64,000 nucleotides of DNA, taken from NCBI GenBank assembly GCA_017475045.1, contig JAFVGH010000097.1, positions 62,001-126,000 on the forward strand. Direction: 5' to 3'. Within the stretch, counting starts at the first letter, position 1; each line of letters opens with the position of its first letter. A program made the translations under genes and the position numbers. This stretch comes from Fibrobacter sp. (lineage in GTDB: Bacteria > Fibrobacterota > Fibrobacteria > Fibrobacterales > Fibrobacteraceae). This document shows, one piece after another, positions 7,407 through 16,284 of this stretch. The notes under the pieces are model-generated. The model searched no databases and had not been told where the DNA came from. It saw nothing but the letters and a program-made list of their open reading frames with translations.

Positions 7407-9527
7407 ATGAATTACCGGAGTCTGTGTTCTGCCCTGTCGCTCTGTGCTTTCGCGGCACAGGCTTTTGCAGCCGACTGGTACGCAAAGGATAACCTGCAGC
7501 CCGGTCACGACCCCAGCATGATCCGCTTTGAGGACGGCTACGCCCTCATGAGCACCAACAATAAGCTGTATCTCTGGACCTCTGAAGATGCCTACAATTG
7601 GCAGGGCCATGATTCAACCGTGAAAGCTGTTCCGCAGTGGGCCTATACCTATGCACCCAAGGCCGAAGACATCTGGGCTCCGGATGTTTTCTACATGAAC
7701 GGCGAGTACCGCGTTTACTATTGCGTGTCAGAATTTGGAGGGCGCAATTCGGCCATCGGTTACCAGTCGACCACATCGATTATGCCGGGCAGCGATGGCT
7801 ATGGCTGGACAGACCATGGCCATGTTTTCCATACCAAAGAAGGAACGGACAAGTACAACGCTATCGATGCCGACGTAGTCAAGGATACCGAAGGCAACTA
7901 CTGGATGGCTTTCGGCTCCTTCGGACTCGGCATCCAGCTGATCAAGCTAGACGCACAATCAGGCTTGCAGGCAAGCGACGACAAGAATATCTACAACATC
8001 GCCCGCCGCACGAGCAGCGCAAGCGGTGGCGCCGAAGAAGGCCCGAGCCTCATCGAGCATAACGGACAGTACTTCCTGTTTACCGCATGGGACAAGTGCT
8101 GCCAGCAGGGACCGGATATTGAGAATACAACGTATAAGACCGCCTATGGCCGCGCCGACAATGTGACTGGCCCCTACAAGGATCGCGCCGGTTACAGCAT
8201 GGCAAGTGGCGGCGGTACTATCCTTATGGAACGCTATGGCCGCTACGTGGGGCCAGGCGGCGGCGAGGCATTCCAGGACCTGAACCGCGTACGATTCGTG
8301 CACCATTATTACGATTTGAACGGCGACAAGTACAACCACATCCACATTCGCGACGTAGTCTTTACCGATGACAACTGGGTCGAAATGGGACAACCTTTTC
8401 TCGGGCACTACCTGAGTGCCGAAGTGGAGCATGGTGCGCTGACTCGGGCGGTTTCCGGTGACCTGAAGATTTCGTACAGCGAAACCGCATCCAACGGGGA
8501 ATACCTGGCGTACGTGAATACCGCTGGTTCCAAGATACGCCTGCCCATGAACATCATGCAGGCGGGTAACTACCTGCTGCGTTACCGCTACGCCAATGGT
8601 GGCGATGCAGCCGCAACACACAAGGTGACGGTGAATGGCAAGTCCCAAACCGTAACGCTCCCGCCCACAGGTTCCTGGGGCACATTCCCCGAAAAGTCCA
8701 TCGTCATGGTACCTGCAACGCTCAAGCGGGGCGGGAACTTTATCGAAATTGAACCTTCGCCCAACGGCAACTTTGCCGAACTGGACCGAATCGACTTTTT
8801 GCGGGTAATTCGCGATACCATCCCCGCCAACGGATTCGACAACGGCATCCGTGTACGTTTGACGGCAGACGACCAGTTTGCCATCAAGGACGGTGGCTAC
8901 GCCATCTTCGAAAACGTGGTAACAGATTCCATCAGGTCTGCAGAAGTGGCTATCGAGGTAAAAAGCCTTACAGGCGGCAAGCTCAGCATTCGCGACGGCA
9001 AAAAGGACGGCACCATTCTTTCGGAATGCGAACTAGTGGCGGCCAACGAGAAATTTACGTCTAAAGGCTGGACGACGGTGAACTGCTCGGAACTCAAGAG
9101 TCTCGGCGGCGTAAAGGACTTTTACCTGACGGCTTCCGGCATTTCGGGCGAAGCCATTGTCCGAAACATCATATTTGCAAGCTCGTCGGGAGAGATTGTT
9201 TGCAATCAGGAACCCTGCGGCCCAATTTCAAGTTCTGGCAAAGTTATTGAAAGCTCCCCTAGTTCGGCGGCGGCTCCCTCAAGTAAAACAGATAGCGCGT
9301 CCTCTGGGGCGGTCGCAATTACGGCATCTCCGCTCAACGTACACTCCAGCATTTCGATAAACGGTGGTGTCTATACGGTCCACTTTGACAAGCCCGGAAA
9401 CTACGAGGTATTCGCCTTCAATCCCATCGGGCAGCTAATGGCCCGCCGCTCCGCAAACGGGACAGCCAACGTACAATTCTCCGACCTGCCCAAAGGCAAG
9501 TATATCTTCAAGTCGGTCAGGCGCTAA
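7407..9527 (+). CDS. Secreted GH43-type arabinan/xylan hydrolase with CBM
   Basis: 706 aa with a signal peptide ending AFAAD. The five-bladed GH43 domain spans ~22-330, with the expected acidic residues: base Asp35 in GHDPSM, modulator Asp in NAIDADVV (~154) and acid Glu in AEEGPSLI (~211). A CBM6/35-like beta-sandwich follows (~345-470, ending LDRIDFLRV). Next are a further beta domain, a Ser-rich linker (~600-640) and the short C-terminal domain shared with other secreted proteins here. Most similar in layout to endo-1,5-alpha-arabinanases or arabinofuranosidases; exact specificity is not readable from sequence. The end overlaps the convergent Nudix gene by 11 bp. Confidence 0.9.
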   Translation: MNYRSLCSALSLCAFAAQAFAADWYAKDNLQPGHDPSMIRFEDGYALMSTNNKLYLWTSEDAYNWQGHDSTVKAVPQWAYTYAPKAEDIWAPDVFYMNGEYRVYYCVSEFGGRNSAIGYQSTTSIMPGSDGYGWTDHGHVFHTKEGTDKYNAIDADVVKDTEGNYWMAFGSFGLGIQLIKLDAQSGLQASDDKNIYNIARRTSSASGGAEEGPSLIEHNGQYFLFTAWDKCCQQGPDIENTTYKTAYGRADNVTGPYKDRAGYSMASGGGTILMERYGRYVGPGGGEAFQDLNRVRFVHHYYDLNGDKYNHIHIRDVVFTDDNWVEMGQPFLGHYLSAEVEHGALTRAVSGDLKISYSETASNGEYLAYVNTAGSKIRLPMNIMQAGNYLLRYRYANGGDAAATHKVTVNGKSQTVTLPPTGSWGTFPEKSIVMVPATLKRGGNFIEIEPSPNGNFAELDRIDFLRVIRDTIPANGFDNGIRVRLTADDQFAIKDGGYAIFENVVTDSIRSAEVAIEVKSLTGGKLSIRDGKKDGTILSECELVAANEKFTSKGWTTVNCSELKSLGGVKDFYLTASGISGEAIVRNIIFASSSGEIVCNQEPCGPISSSGKVIESSPSSAAAPSSKTDSASSGAVAITASPLNVHSSISINGGVYTVHFDKPGNYEVFAFNPIGQLMARRSANGTANVQFSDLPKGKYIFKSVRR

Positions 9528-9930
9528 AATCAGCAGAAAGCGCCTTCACCGCTTCCACATCGGCAGGTAACCAATTTACCGAAGGCAACTCTGCACGGGT
9601 AAGCCATCTGGCCGCCTCATGTTCCAGCAAGGTGGGCGCACAACCCTCTGCAAGGGTGCAGTAAAAGCAATGCATGGTCAGATGGAAGGCCGTGTAATCG
9701 TATTCCACCGTACAGATGAAATCACCGACTTTCACGTCAACGGCTAGTTCCTCTTTCAATTCGCGGGCAAGGGCCTGCTCAGGCGTTTCGCCGGGCTCCA
9801 TCTTGCCACCAGGAAACTCCCAAAAATCCTTGTAGTCACCGTAGCCCCGCTGGGTCGCAAAATACTTGACATCAGGCGAACGCTGCACCCCGTCACAAAT
9901 AACTCCCGCTACGACTTCGATAGATTTCAC
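9517..9930 (-). CDS. Nudix hydrolase, MutT-like (8-oxo-dGTP diphosphatase candidate)
   Basis: 137 aa, close to the length of MutT. The Nudix box is complete for catalysis (GGKMEPGETPEQALARELKEE, with G-x5-E-x7-RE-x2-EE), except that the Gly of the final GU position is Ala. The C-terminal part, with HEAARWLTRAELPSVNWLPAD, matches the MutT subgroup that sanitises 8-oxo-dGTP or acts on CTP/dCTP. Convergent with the GH43 gene. Confidence 0.88.
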   Translation of the reverse strand: MKSIEVVAGVICDGVQRSPDVKYFATQRGYGDYKDFWEFPGGKMEPGETPEQALARELKEELAVDVKVGDFICTVEYDYTAFHLTMHCFYCTLAEGCAPTLLEHEAARWLTRAELPSVNWLPADVEAVKALSADFSA

Positions 9931-10034
9931 AGGTGAAAATTTAAAAACTGTTTACAGGCGAGCCCATTTATATGGCCCCTATTATACCGAAACGCCCAGA
10001 AAAAGTTTAACTTTCTCCCTAAAAAGAGGGAAAA

Positions 10035-11936
10035 ATGAAAAATCCTGTTCTCAAGTTTGCAATTCTCGGCTGCGGGTATATCGCCACCAAGATGGCAGCG
10101 GCTGTCAAGGCTCTCGAAAACCGCGGCATGGGTGTGGAATGTTACGCGGTAGCCTCCCGTTCGCTTGACAAGGCGAAAAAGTTCGCTGACGAATATGGTT
10201 TCAGCCACGCCTATGGCAGCTACGAGGAACTGGCAAAAGACGCAAATGTAGATTTAATCTATATCGCAACCCCCCATTCCGAACACTACAACAACATTTT
10301 ACTTTGTCTAGAACATGGCCGGAACCTGCTTGTAGAAAAGGCCTTTACCGCCAACGCCCTGATGGCATCTGAAGTGGTGGCCCTTGCCGAAGAAAAAGGC
10401 GTATTCCTGTGCGAGGCCATGTGGACCAGGTTTTTGCCCGCGGTACAGATGGTAAAGGACTGGATTTTGGCCGGAAAGATCGGCCAGGTGGAAAGCGTAG
10501 AAGCCGACTTTTCCATGCCCCTTTCCCATGTAGAACGCCTGCACAAGCCCGAACTGGCCGGCGGTGCGCTGCTTGATCTAGGGATTTATAGTCTGACATT
10601 TGCGGACATGTTCTTGACAGATGAAAAAATCGGTGGTATCGCTAATCACATCGTACAGACAAAGACCAAGTGCGTCAAGTTCCACACGGGTGTCGATGCC
10701 ACGGACTGGATCGACCTCACGTACGCAAATGGCCAAGTCGCCCATCTCAAGACATCCATGGTGGCCCAGCTCAAGAACGAAGGAATCATCTACGGTTCCG
10801 AAGGCTTTATCCGCGTACAGAACCTGAACGACATGGAAGAAATCCAGCTGTTCGATATTGCCGGGAACCTGGTAGAATCCGTCAAGCCGCCCCGTATAGA
10901 GAACTGCTACGAATACGAAGTCCTGGGCTGCATTGAAGCCCTTGCGAAAGGCCTCAAGGAATGCCCCGAAATCCCCCATGCCAAAACCATGCAGATGATG
11001 ACGCAGATGGACAGTCTCCGTGCGCAGTGGGGTGTATCATACCCCTTCGAGTTCAGCCCCGGTAAAGTCTGGGACCGCAGTGGCGACAAGTCCTTTCTGG
11101 AAGTTTTCGACATCGAGACCGGCGAATCGAAACTGCTCAAGGAATTCGACAAGGTCATCGAGGCACCCAACTGGAGCGCCGACGGCAAGTTCCTCACCTA
11201 CAACAGCGAAGGGCGCATCTACAAGTACGAAATGGAGACGGGCGCCATTACCGAAGTGCCCAGCTACTTCGTGGACAACTGCAACAACGACCACGTTCTT
11301 TCTCCCGATGGCGAAGGCCTGTACGTGAGCCACCACACCAAAGAAGACGGCCTTTCACGCCTCTACAAGATTTTCTTCGACGGACGTATGCCAGTGCTGG
11401 TAACGCCTCTTGCTCCCAGCTACCTCCACGGCATCACTCCCGATGGCAAGACCCTTGCTTACTGCGCCGAACGGGGCGGTGAATACGACATCTACACAAT
11501 TCCTGCCGCGGGTGGAAACGAGACGCAGCTCACAACCGCATTCGGGCTGAACGACGGTCCGGAATATGATTGCGACGGAGAATACATCTGGTTCAATTCT
11601 GTTCGCAGCGGTCGCATGCAGGCCTGGCGCATGAAAGCCGACGGCTCCGAACAGACGCAGATGACGCAAGACGCCCATTGGAATACATGGTTCCCGCACA
11701 TTTCGCCCGACCGCACGAAAGTCGTGATGCTCGCCTACCACGAGCGGGACGTGCGCCCCGGCGAACACGTGCCCAACAAGAACGTAGAAATCCGGCTCAT
11801 GACCGGAAGCGATAAGACAGGCTGGAGTGAACCCCGCACCATCCTAAAGTTGTTCGGTGGGCAGGGAACCATCAATGTGAACTCCTGGGCTCCCGACAGT
11901 AAGCGCTTCGCCTACGTAAGGTACGAAAAGGGGTAA
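10035..11936 (+). CDS. Fusion protein: Gfo/Idh/MocA oxidoreductase + TolB-like beta-propeller
   Basis: 633 aa in one frame. Residues 1 to ~335 are a Gfo/Idh/MocA NAD(P)-dependent oxidoreductase: Rossmann start FAILGCGYIATKM, LVEKAFTANA, and the typical family C-terminus MDSLRAQWGVSYPFEF. Residues ~345-633 are a TolB-like PD40 beta-propeller (NWSADGKFLTYN, LSPDGEGLYVS, ITPDGKTLAYCA, ISPDRTKVVML). No signal peptide is seen, so it is probably cytoplasmic. No ATG/GTG with a ribosome site lies at the junction, so two separate genes are unlikely. Substrate unknown; dihydrodiol/sugar oxidoreductases are the nearest type. An aaaaagaggg ribosome site precedes the ATG. Confidence 0.88.
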   Translation: MKNPVLKFAILGCGYIATKMAAAVKALENRGMGVECYAVASRSLDKAKKFADEYGFSHAYGSYEELAKDANVDLIYIATPHSEHYNNILLCLEHGRNLLVEKAFTANALMASEVVALAEEKGVFLCEAMWTRFLPAVQMVKDWILAGKIGQVESVEADFSMPLSHVERLHKPELAGGALLDLGIYSLTFADMFLTDEKIGGIANHIVQTKTKCVKFHTGVDATDWIDLTYANGQVAHLKTSMVAQLKNEGIIYGSEGFIRVQNLNDMEEIQLFDIAGNLVESVKPPRIENCYEYEVLGCIEALAKGLKECPEIPHAKTMQMMTQMDSLRAQWGVSYPFEFSPGKVWDRSGDKSFLEVFDIETGESKLLKEFDKVIEAPNWSADGKFLTYNSEGRIYKYEMETGAITEVPSYFVDNCNNDHVLSPDGEGLYVSHHTKEDGLSRLYKIFFDGRMPVLVTPLAPSYLHGITPDGKTLAYCAERGGEYDIYTIPAAGGNETQLTTAFGLNDGPEYDCDGEYIWFNSVRSGRMQAWRMKADGSEQTQMTQDAHWNTWFPHISPDRTKVVMLAYHERDVRPGEHVPNKNVEIRLMTGSDKTGWSEPRTILKLFGGQGTINVNSWAPDSKRFAYVRYEKG

Positions 11937-11947
11937 GAGCCGCCACC

Positions 11948-12733
11948 TTACTGGCAGGTAAATCCCTGCAGCTCCAGCCCTGCACGCATCTCGCCGTAAG
12001 TCGAGGTGCGTTTCATGTCCATGGCCTTCATAAAGCGGCAGTCATTGTCGATATGCATGCGGAATCCGGTCATGGTGGGCTCTACCTCGCCCTTGCCGCT
12101 GGCACGTACATGTTCAATCATCTGCTCACGTCGGTCACCCAGTTCCGGCGGCACGAACACGTCGGTCACGATATCCACATTCTCAATTTCTGCAGCACCG
12201 AACACGAAGGAAATAGTCACCAAGTTCTTGAGACCATTGAACTGGCCGTTGGTCTTGCACACCAGATTCTTCGGGGCATTCTTTGCTTTCTTAGCCTTTG
12301 CGGGTTGTGCAGCCCTCTTTGAAGGCGTATACTGCAAGGCGTTCAACAACTCCCCTTCCTTGACGGCACCGACCAACCTGTTGACAATCTTTCCATCCTT
12401 GATGAGGAAGAATGTGGGGAACGCCTGAATCGGGAGCGACGCCTTGATTTTATCGATGCCAGGCTCGTCGATACCCACTGTCGCAATCTTGATATCGCTG
12501 TAGTTTTTCGCGATGCCGATAAGGGTCGGAATCATGATAAGGCAGGGCGGGCAGCTGGTCGATGAAATTTCCAGAATCACCGGTTTCTTGGATTGCAGAA
12601 CCTCGAACTCGAAATTGCTGTCATTCACCTTGACAATCTTGATATCTTCGTTATACTGGGCCGCAAATCCATTGACACCAGCAACCATAATTATGGCACA
12701 GAGAACTGCTAAAAGACTTTTAAACTGCTTCAT
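11948..12733 (-). CDS. Exported thioredoxin-like protein
   Basis: 261 aa from the ATG at 12733; a TTG three codons upstream is also possible. A hydrophobic signal peptide ends near FAAQ. A thioredoxin fold follows, with the redox motif CPPC in SSTSCPPCLIM and the cis-Pro loop AFPTFFL. After a Lys/Ala-rich linker (~150-165) comes an unrecognised C-terminal domain with two further cysteines (DNDCRFM and FTCQ). It may be a periplasmic thiol oxidoreductase or a carrier of its own substrate cysteines. Divergent from the interrupted lipoprotein gene. Confidence 0.82.
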   Translation of the reverse strand: MKQFKSLLAVLCAIIMVAGVNGFAAQYNEDIKIVKVNDSNFEFEVLQSKKPVILEISSTSCPPCLIMIPTLIGIAKNYSDIKIATVGIDEPGIDKIKASLPIQAFPTFFLIKDGKIVNRLVGAVKEGELLNALQYTPSKRAAQPAKAKKAKNAPKNLVCKTNGQFNGLKNLVTISFVFGAAEIENVDIVTDVFVPPELGDRREQMIEHVRASGKGEVEPTMTGFRMHIDNDCRFMKAMDMKRTSTYGEMRAGLELQGFTCQ

Positions 12734-12794
12734 GAGCCCCAATATAGAAGTTTCCCGGACTCAATTATTGTAAATTGTGTTATAGGGAGATGTT

Positions 12795-13412
12795 ATGACG
12801 ACGAGACCATTTCTGCTCAGCCTGTTTTTTGCCGTGACCGCAAGCCTTATCGCCTGCGGTGACGATAGTTCCAGCAATTCCAGCACCACGCCCGAATCTA
12901 GTTCCGTGGCACCTTCAAGTTCCGATACCGCCATCGACAGCAACGAAAGCAACAACTCCTCGGGTTCCGACGCCACCGTTGAATCAAGCGCCTCTGCCAC
13001 AAAGGCCGATACCGTCTGAAACAAGGCCTACCTCACCTGGTACACTTCCTGGCCGGAGCCTGGCAGCGAAGAATGCGAAGACTACAACGGCTGTACCTGG
13101 GCAGGCTGGTTTGCAGGTCTAGAAGACCAGAAAACCGAAGAGTGGGTCAGCGAGCACAACATCATCGCCGTCCATGAAAAGGACTGGCAAAAGTACAAGC
13201 TGAAAACCTTCAGGCTTCGCAAAAAAGGACGCACCCTCGACGCTGTCGTGTACGACATGTGTTCCGACGATGACTGCGATGGCTGCTGCACCGAAAATGC
13301 CGGAGACCTCGGATTCCTCATCGACATCGAAAGCTATTCGTGTGAAAGACTTTCCGGAAAAAAAGGCGCCTGTGACGGCATCATAGAATGGACATGCCTT
13401 GACTGCGATTAG
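12795..13412 (+). pseudogene. Lipoprotein with DPBB/expansin-like domain, interrupted by in-frame TGA
   Basis: The frame starts at ATG 12795 after a GGGAGA ribosome site. It encodes a lipoprotein signal (lipobox SLIACGDD) and a Ser-rich linker, then hits TGA at 13017-13019 after 74 codons. The same frame continues without another stop to TAG 13410-13412 (206 codons in total). The continuation reads as real protein: AYLTWYTSWPEPGSEECEDY, CTWAGWFAGL, a CSDDDCDGCC cluster and a final EWTCLDCD. The Cys pattern and TWYT start suggest a double-psi beta-barrel, expansin-like secreted domain; this is tentative. The distal stop abuts the stop of the convergent GH5 gene, as expected of an intact gene end. 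A nonsense mutation (TGG to TGA would restore Trp), sequencing error or readthrough are all possible. Confidence 0.75.
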
Positions 13413-14482
13413 TTCTTGCAGGCAGTATAACTGTCCGGATTCTTGGCCAGGAATCCCTTGACCATTTCTCCAGAGACCGTAAGCTCATAGGATTCGGGAG
13501 TAGAATTCGGAGTGAACAATGAAGCACCTTCGGCCTTGTTGCTAACAGCCCAGTTGGCAGAAGAAAGTAGATGCTCATCCATCCATTCTTGCCATTTCTT
13601 GTTCTGGGCTTCGCCAGATGCGCCATCACCGCTAGCTTCTACCGTGCCCCATTCCGTCACGAAAACAGAAAGCCCCGCATTCATTGCCTTTTCCGTATTC
13701 GTCATGAGCTTGCTTCCATGGGTCATAGCATAGTAATGCATCGTGTAGGCCACATTGTGCTTGGGGTCTTCTACTTCCTTACCGATAGCAGAATTGGGCA
13801 TTTGGCTGTAATTGGGGTTACCTACTACAATAAGATTGTCGGAATACTTGCGAATAATCGGGACAATTTGGTTAGCGTATTCCCTAATCTGATCCCATGT
13901 CTGCCCCTTGGGTTCATTAAAGAGTTCAAAGATTACGTTGTCAAAGGCACCGTATGCCTGGGCCATCTCTTCAAAGAACTGGCTAGCGGCCTCAAGCTGA
14001 TCCGTTGCCGTATGGGAATGCCAGTCGATTATTACATAGATGTCGTTCTTGACAGCCGCCATCACCGACTCCTGAATCATTCTACGCTGAGCGTCGGGGT
14101 CCTTCATGTATCCACCAATACCCCAGTTTTCACTGGTTCCAATAGCCAGGCGTATAACCTCTATCTTAAGATCCTTGACCAACTTGTTGATGGTCGTTTC
14201 ATTATAAAAGTCCGCTCCCTCACCCGACACGCTCCAGAAATAGCTCATACCGCGAATCTGGACTTCGTTACCGGCGGAAATTCCTTTACAAGCTCCATAG
14301 ATGTGGCCGACCCCATTTACCTGGCCCGCCAAAAGCTTGCCATATTGGCTCACGGGCCCAACCCTTTCAGCAAGCGATGTACCCGTATCTTCCTTGGTGA
14401 CTTCCGTGATATTTTCGCCTTCGCAGCCCAAAAGCAGGAATGCCCCTAGCGACAAAACACCGAATAACTGGCAAAATTTCAT
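13409..14482 (-). CDS. GH5-family endoglucanase-type lipoprotein
   Basis: 357 aa with a lipoprotein signal (lipobox LLLGCEGE), so probably anchored to the outer membrane or cell surface. The GH5 (cellulase family A) barrel shows the acid/base Glu in ELFNEP (~residue 191) and the nucleophile Glu in VTEWG (~276). IIDWHSH and the YTMHYYA strand are also typical of subfamily 2-like endo-beta-1,4-glucanases. GGAG precedes the ATG. There is no separate carbohydrate-binding module. Substrate is predicted as beta-glucan or cellulose. Confidence 0.92.
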   Translation of the reverse strand: MKFCQLFGVLSLGAFLLLGCEGENITEVTKEDTGTSLAERVGPVSQYGKLLAGQVNGVGHIYGACKGISAGNEVQIRGMSYFWSVSGEGADFYNETTINKLVKDLKIEVIRLAIGTSENWGIGGYMKDPDAQRRMIQESVMAAVKNDIYVIIDWHSHTATDQLEAASQFFEEMAQAYGAFDNVIFELFNEPKGQTWDQIREYANQIVPIIRKYSDNLIVVGNPNYSQMPNSAIGKEVEDPKHNVAYTMHYYAMTHGSKLMTNTEKAMNAGLSVFVTEWGTVEASGDGASGEAQNKKWQEWMDEHLLSSANWAVSNKAEGASLFTPNSTPESYELTVSGEMVKGFLAKNPDSYTACKN

Positions 14483-14636
14483 AATTTACTCCGTTGATGA
14501 GCCGTTGTATTTCAAAACTAGACTTTTTAAAAAACAACAATAGACAGATCCTTTTCTTTTCTGTTTACAGGTGTCTACAAAAAAAATGTTTTTTTTCTAA
14601 CCCCCCTCGCGTTCTTTTATCTATGTTTAGGGTACT

Positions 14637-16214
14637 ATGAAAAAGAAATTCCTTTTGCTAATAGCCCTCGGCCTGGCCGCTAGTGTCCAGGCTCAAAATG
14701 CACCGGCAGCACCTGCTAACGCTGCTGCCGCCCCGGCACCGCAACCCGCTCCCGCAGCGGCTCCTGCAGCCGAACCTGCGCCAGCCGCAGTGCCTGTAGC
14801 TGAACCGGCGCCAGCCGCTCCGGCCACTGACTCCGTAGCCACAGCCGAGCCTGCTCCCGCTAACGCTGCAGCCGATTCTACCGCTGCCGCTCCAGAACAG
14901 GTTGCCGAAACCGACTCTGCCACTGCCGCCCCCGTCGCCGATTCTGTAGCCGTGGCCGAGCCCGCCCCCGCTAACGCTGCAGCCGACTCTACAGTCACAG
15001 TGGCAGATTCCACAGTGGCTGACTCCGCTGCTGCCGCCCCCGAACAGGTTGCTATGGCCGATAGCGCAAAGGCTGCAATCGATTCTCTTGCAAACGACAC
15101 ATCCAAGGTGGCCCAGGCTCCTGTCAACAAGCTGGGAGATATTCTCCACGGAAACGCCTATAACACCGTCGGTAACGAAGCTGCCGCTGCTACCATCGGC
15201 GGAAACATCGGTTTCCCCCACTTCATGTATGGTTCCAAGCTGGCATACTTCGACCCCCTGGCACAGCAGGGTGCCGTCGCCTTTGGCGATAGCTGGACTT
15301 ATTTCCTTTCCTTTGATAATAACACCGATATGGGCCTCCTGACCGCCGGTATTGCCTTCCAGAACTTCGGTGTATCTTTGGACTATTCCATGGGAAAAAG
15401 CTGGCGCTATATCGATCACAGCGACGGATCTAAAGAAACCGAGAAAAGGACCACCCCTAATTCTATGGTCGGTGGAAACGCCTCTGTACATTTCGGTTCC
15501 TTTGACGTGCTTCTCAGCGGACACTATGCTGTTCCAGATAGTAGCCTCTTCTTGAGCAAGGCCAATTCCGAAGAGGAAGACGACATCTGGGCAGCATCCG
15601 GATACCTGGGTATTTCCTACAGTGGTGATGTCTTCTACTGGACCTTGGGCGTTGAAGGCCTGCGTAACGAGAACAAGCACAAGTCTAGTAAATCCGAACT
15701 TCAGGTAATTGGTGCCAAGAACTACATCGTCACCACCAAAACTACCAAGTCCGATACGCTTGCCCACATTATGATTAATCCGTCTTTCTCGGTGGGCGCC
15801 GCGGTCCTCAGCTCCGAAAAGGCCAATGTCTATTTGGGCTTAAATACCAGCGTACCTATGTACAGATATGATGACATTGATTCAGTCTACGATAAACACA
15901 ACGAAGGAAAAGTCATCCTGACCCCGAATATCCTGGGTGAAGTTCAGTTGAGCAAGTACTTCATGGCATTCGGCGGTGCTTCTTATGAATGGACTGCCGC
16001 AGAATACACTGACCGAAAGCTGAAGAAAAAAGAGACCGAAACCATCGCCACTAACATGGACGGAACCAATGTGAATATCGGTGCACGTCTAGACTATGGC
16101 TGCACTGCTGTAGAAGTCGCCTTCAGCAAGACATTCCTGAAGAACCCGTTCTCTGGTTATGGGGACAGCAAGGTGGGAGTCGTATCGAGCCTCGGCGCAT
16201 TCATCTACTTCTAA
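14637..16214 (+). CDS. Outer-membrane beta-barrel protein with Ala/Pro-rich N-terminal region
   Basis: 525 aa. A signal peptide (MKKKFLLLIALGLAASVQAQ) is followed by ~130 residues built of repeated APA, ADS and EPAPAN units. Such low-complexity regions often span or bind peptidoglycan. The remaining ~370 residues have alternating hydrophobic beta strands and end in a terminal aromatic strand (GVVSSLGAFIYF), as in outer-membrane barrels. A strong terminator follows. I do not recognise a specific family; a porin or structural envelope role is inference. Confidence 0.75.
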   Translation: MKKKFLLLIALGLAASVQAQNAPAAPANAAAAPAPQPAPAAAPAAEPAPAAVPVAEPAPAAPATDSVATAEPAPANAAADSTAAAPEQVAETDSATAAPVADSVAVAEPAPANAAADSTVTVADSTVADSAAAAPEQVAMADSAKAAIDSLANDTSKVAQAPVNKLGDILHGNAYNTVGNEAAAATIGGNIGFPHFMYGSKLAYFDPLAQQGAVAFGDSWTYFLSFDNNTDMGLLTAGIAFQNFGVSLDYSMGKSWRYIDHSDGSKETEKRTTPNSMVGGNASVHFGSFDVLLSGHYAVPDSSLFLSKANSEEEDDIWAASGYLGISYSGDVFYWTLGVEGLRNENKHKSSKSELQVIGAKNYIVTTKTTKSDTLAHIMINPSFSVGAAVLSSEKANVYLGLNTSVPMYRYDDIDSVYDKHNEGKVILTPNILGEVQLSKYFMAFGGASYEWTAAEYTDRKLKKKETETIATNMDGTNVNIGARLDYGCTAVEVAFSKTFLKNPFSGYGDSKVGVVSSLGAFIYF

Positions 16215-16235
16215 GTTTTTTCGTCCCCTTATTGA

Positions 16236-16264
16236 AAAAGTCCCGCCATTTGGCGGGACTTTCC
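16236..16264. terminator. Bidirectional terminator between convergent envelope genes
   Basis: AAAAAGTCCCGCC-attt-GGCGGGACTTT hairpin with A and T runs on both sides. It lies between the barrel gene ending at 16214 and the minus-strand gene ending at 16285, and serves both. Confidence 0.9.
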
Positions 16265-16284
16265 TTTTTTCAAAAGGGAATGAA

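Noticed and set aside
12859..13122. 87-codon plus-strand frame overlapping the interrupted lipoprotein
   Set aside because: Different frame, Thr/Pro-rich shadow of the Ser linker; the lipoprotein frame has signal peptide and continuation.
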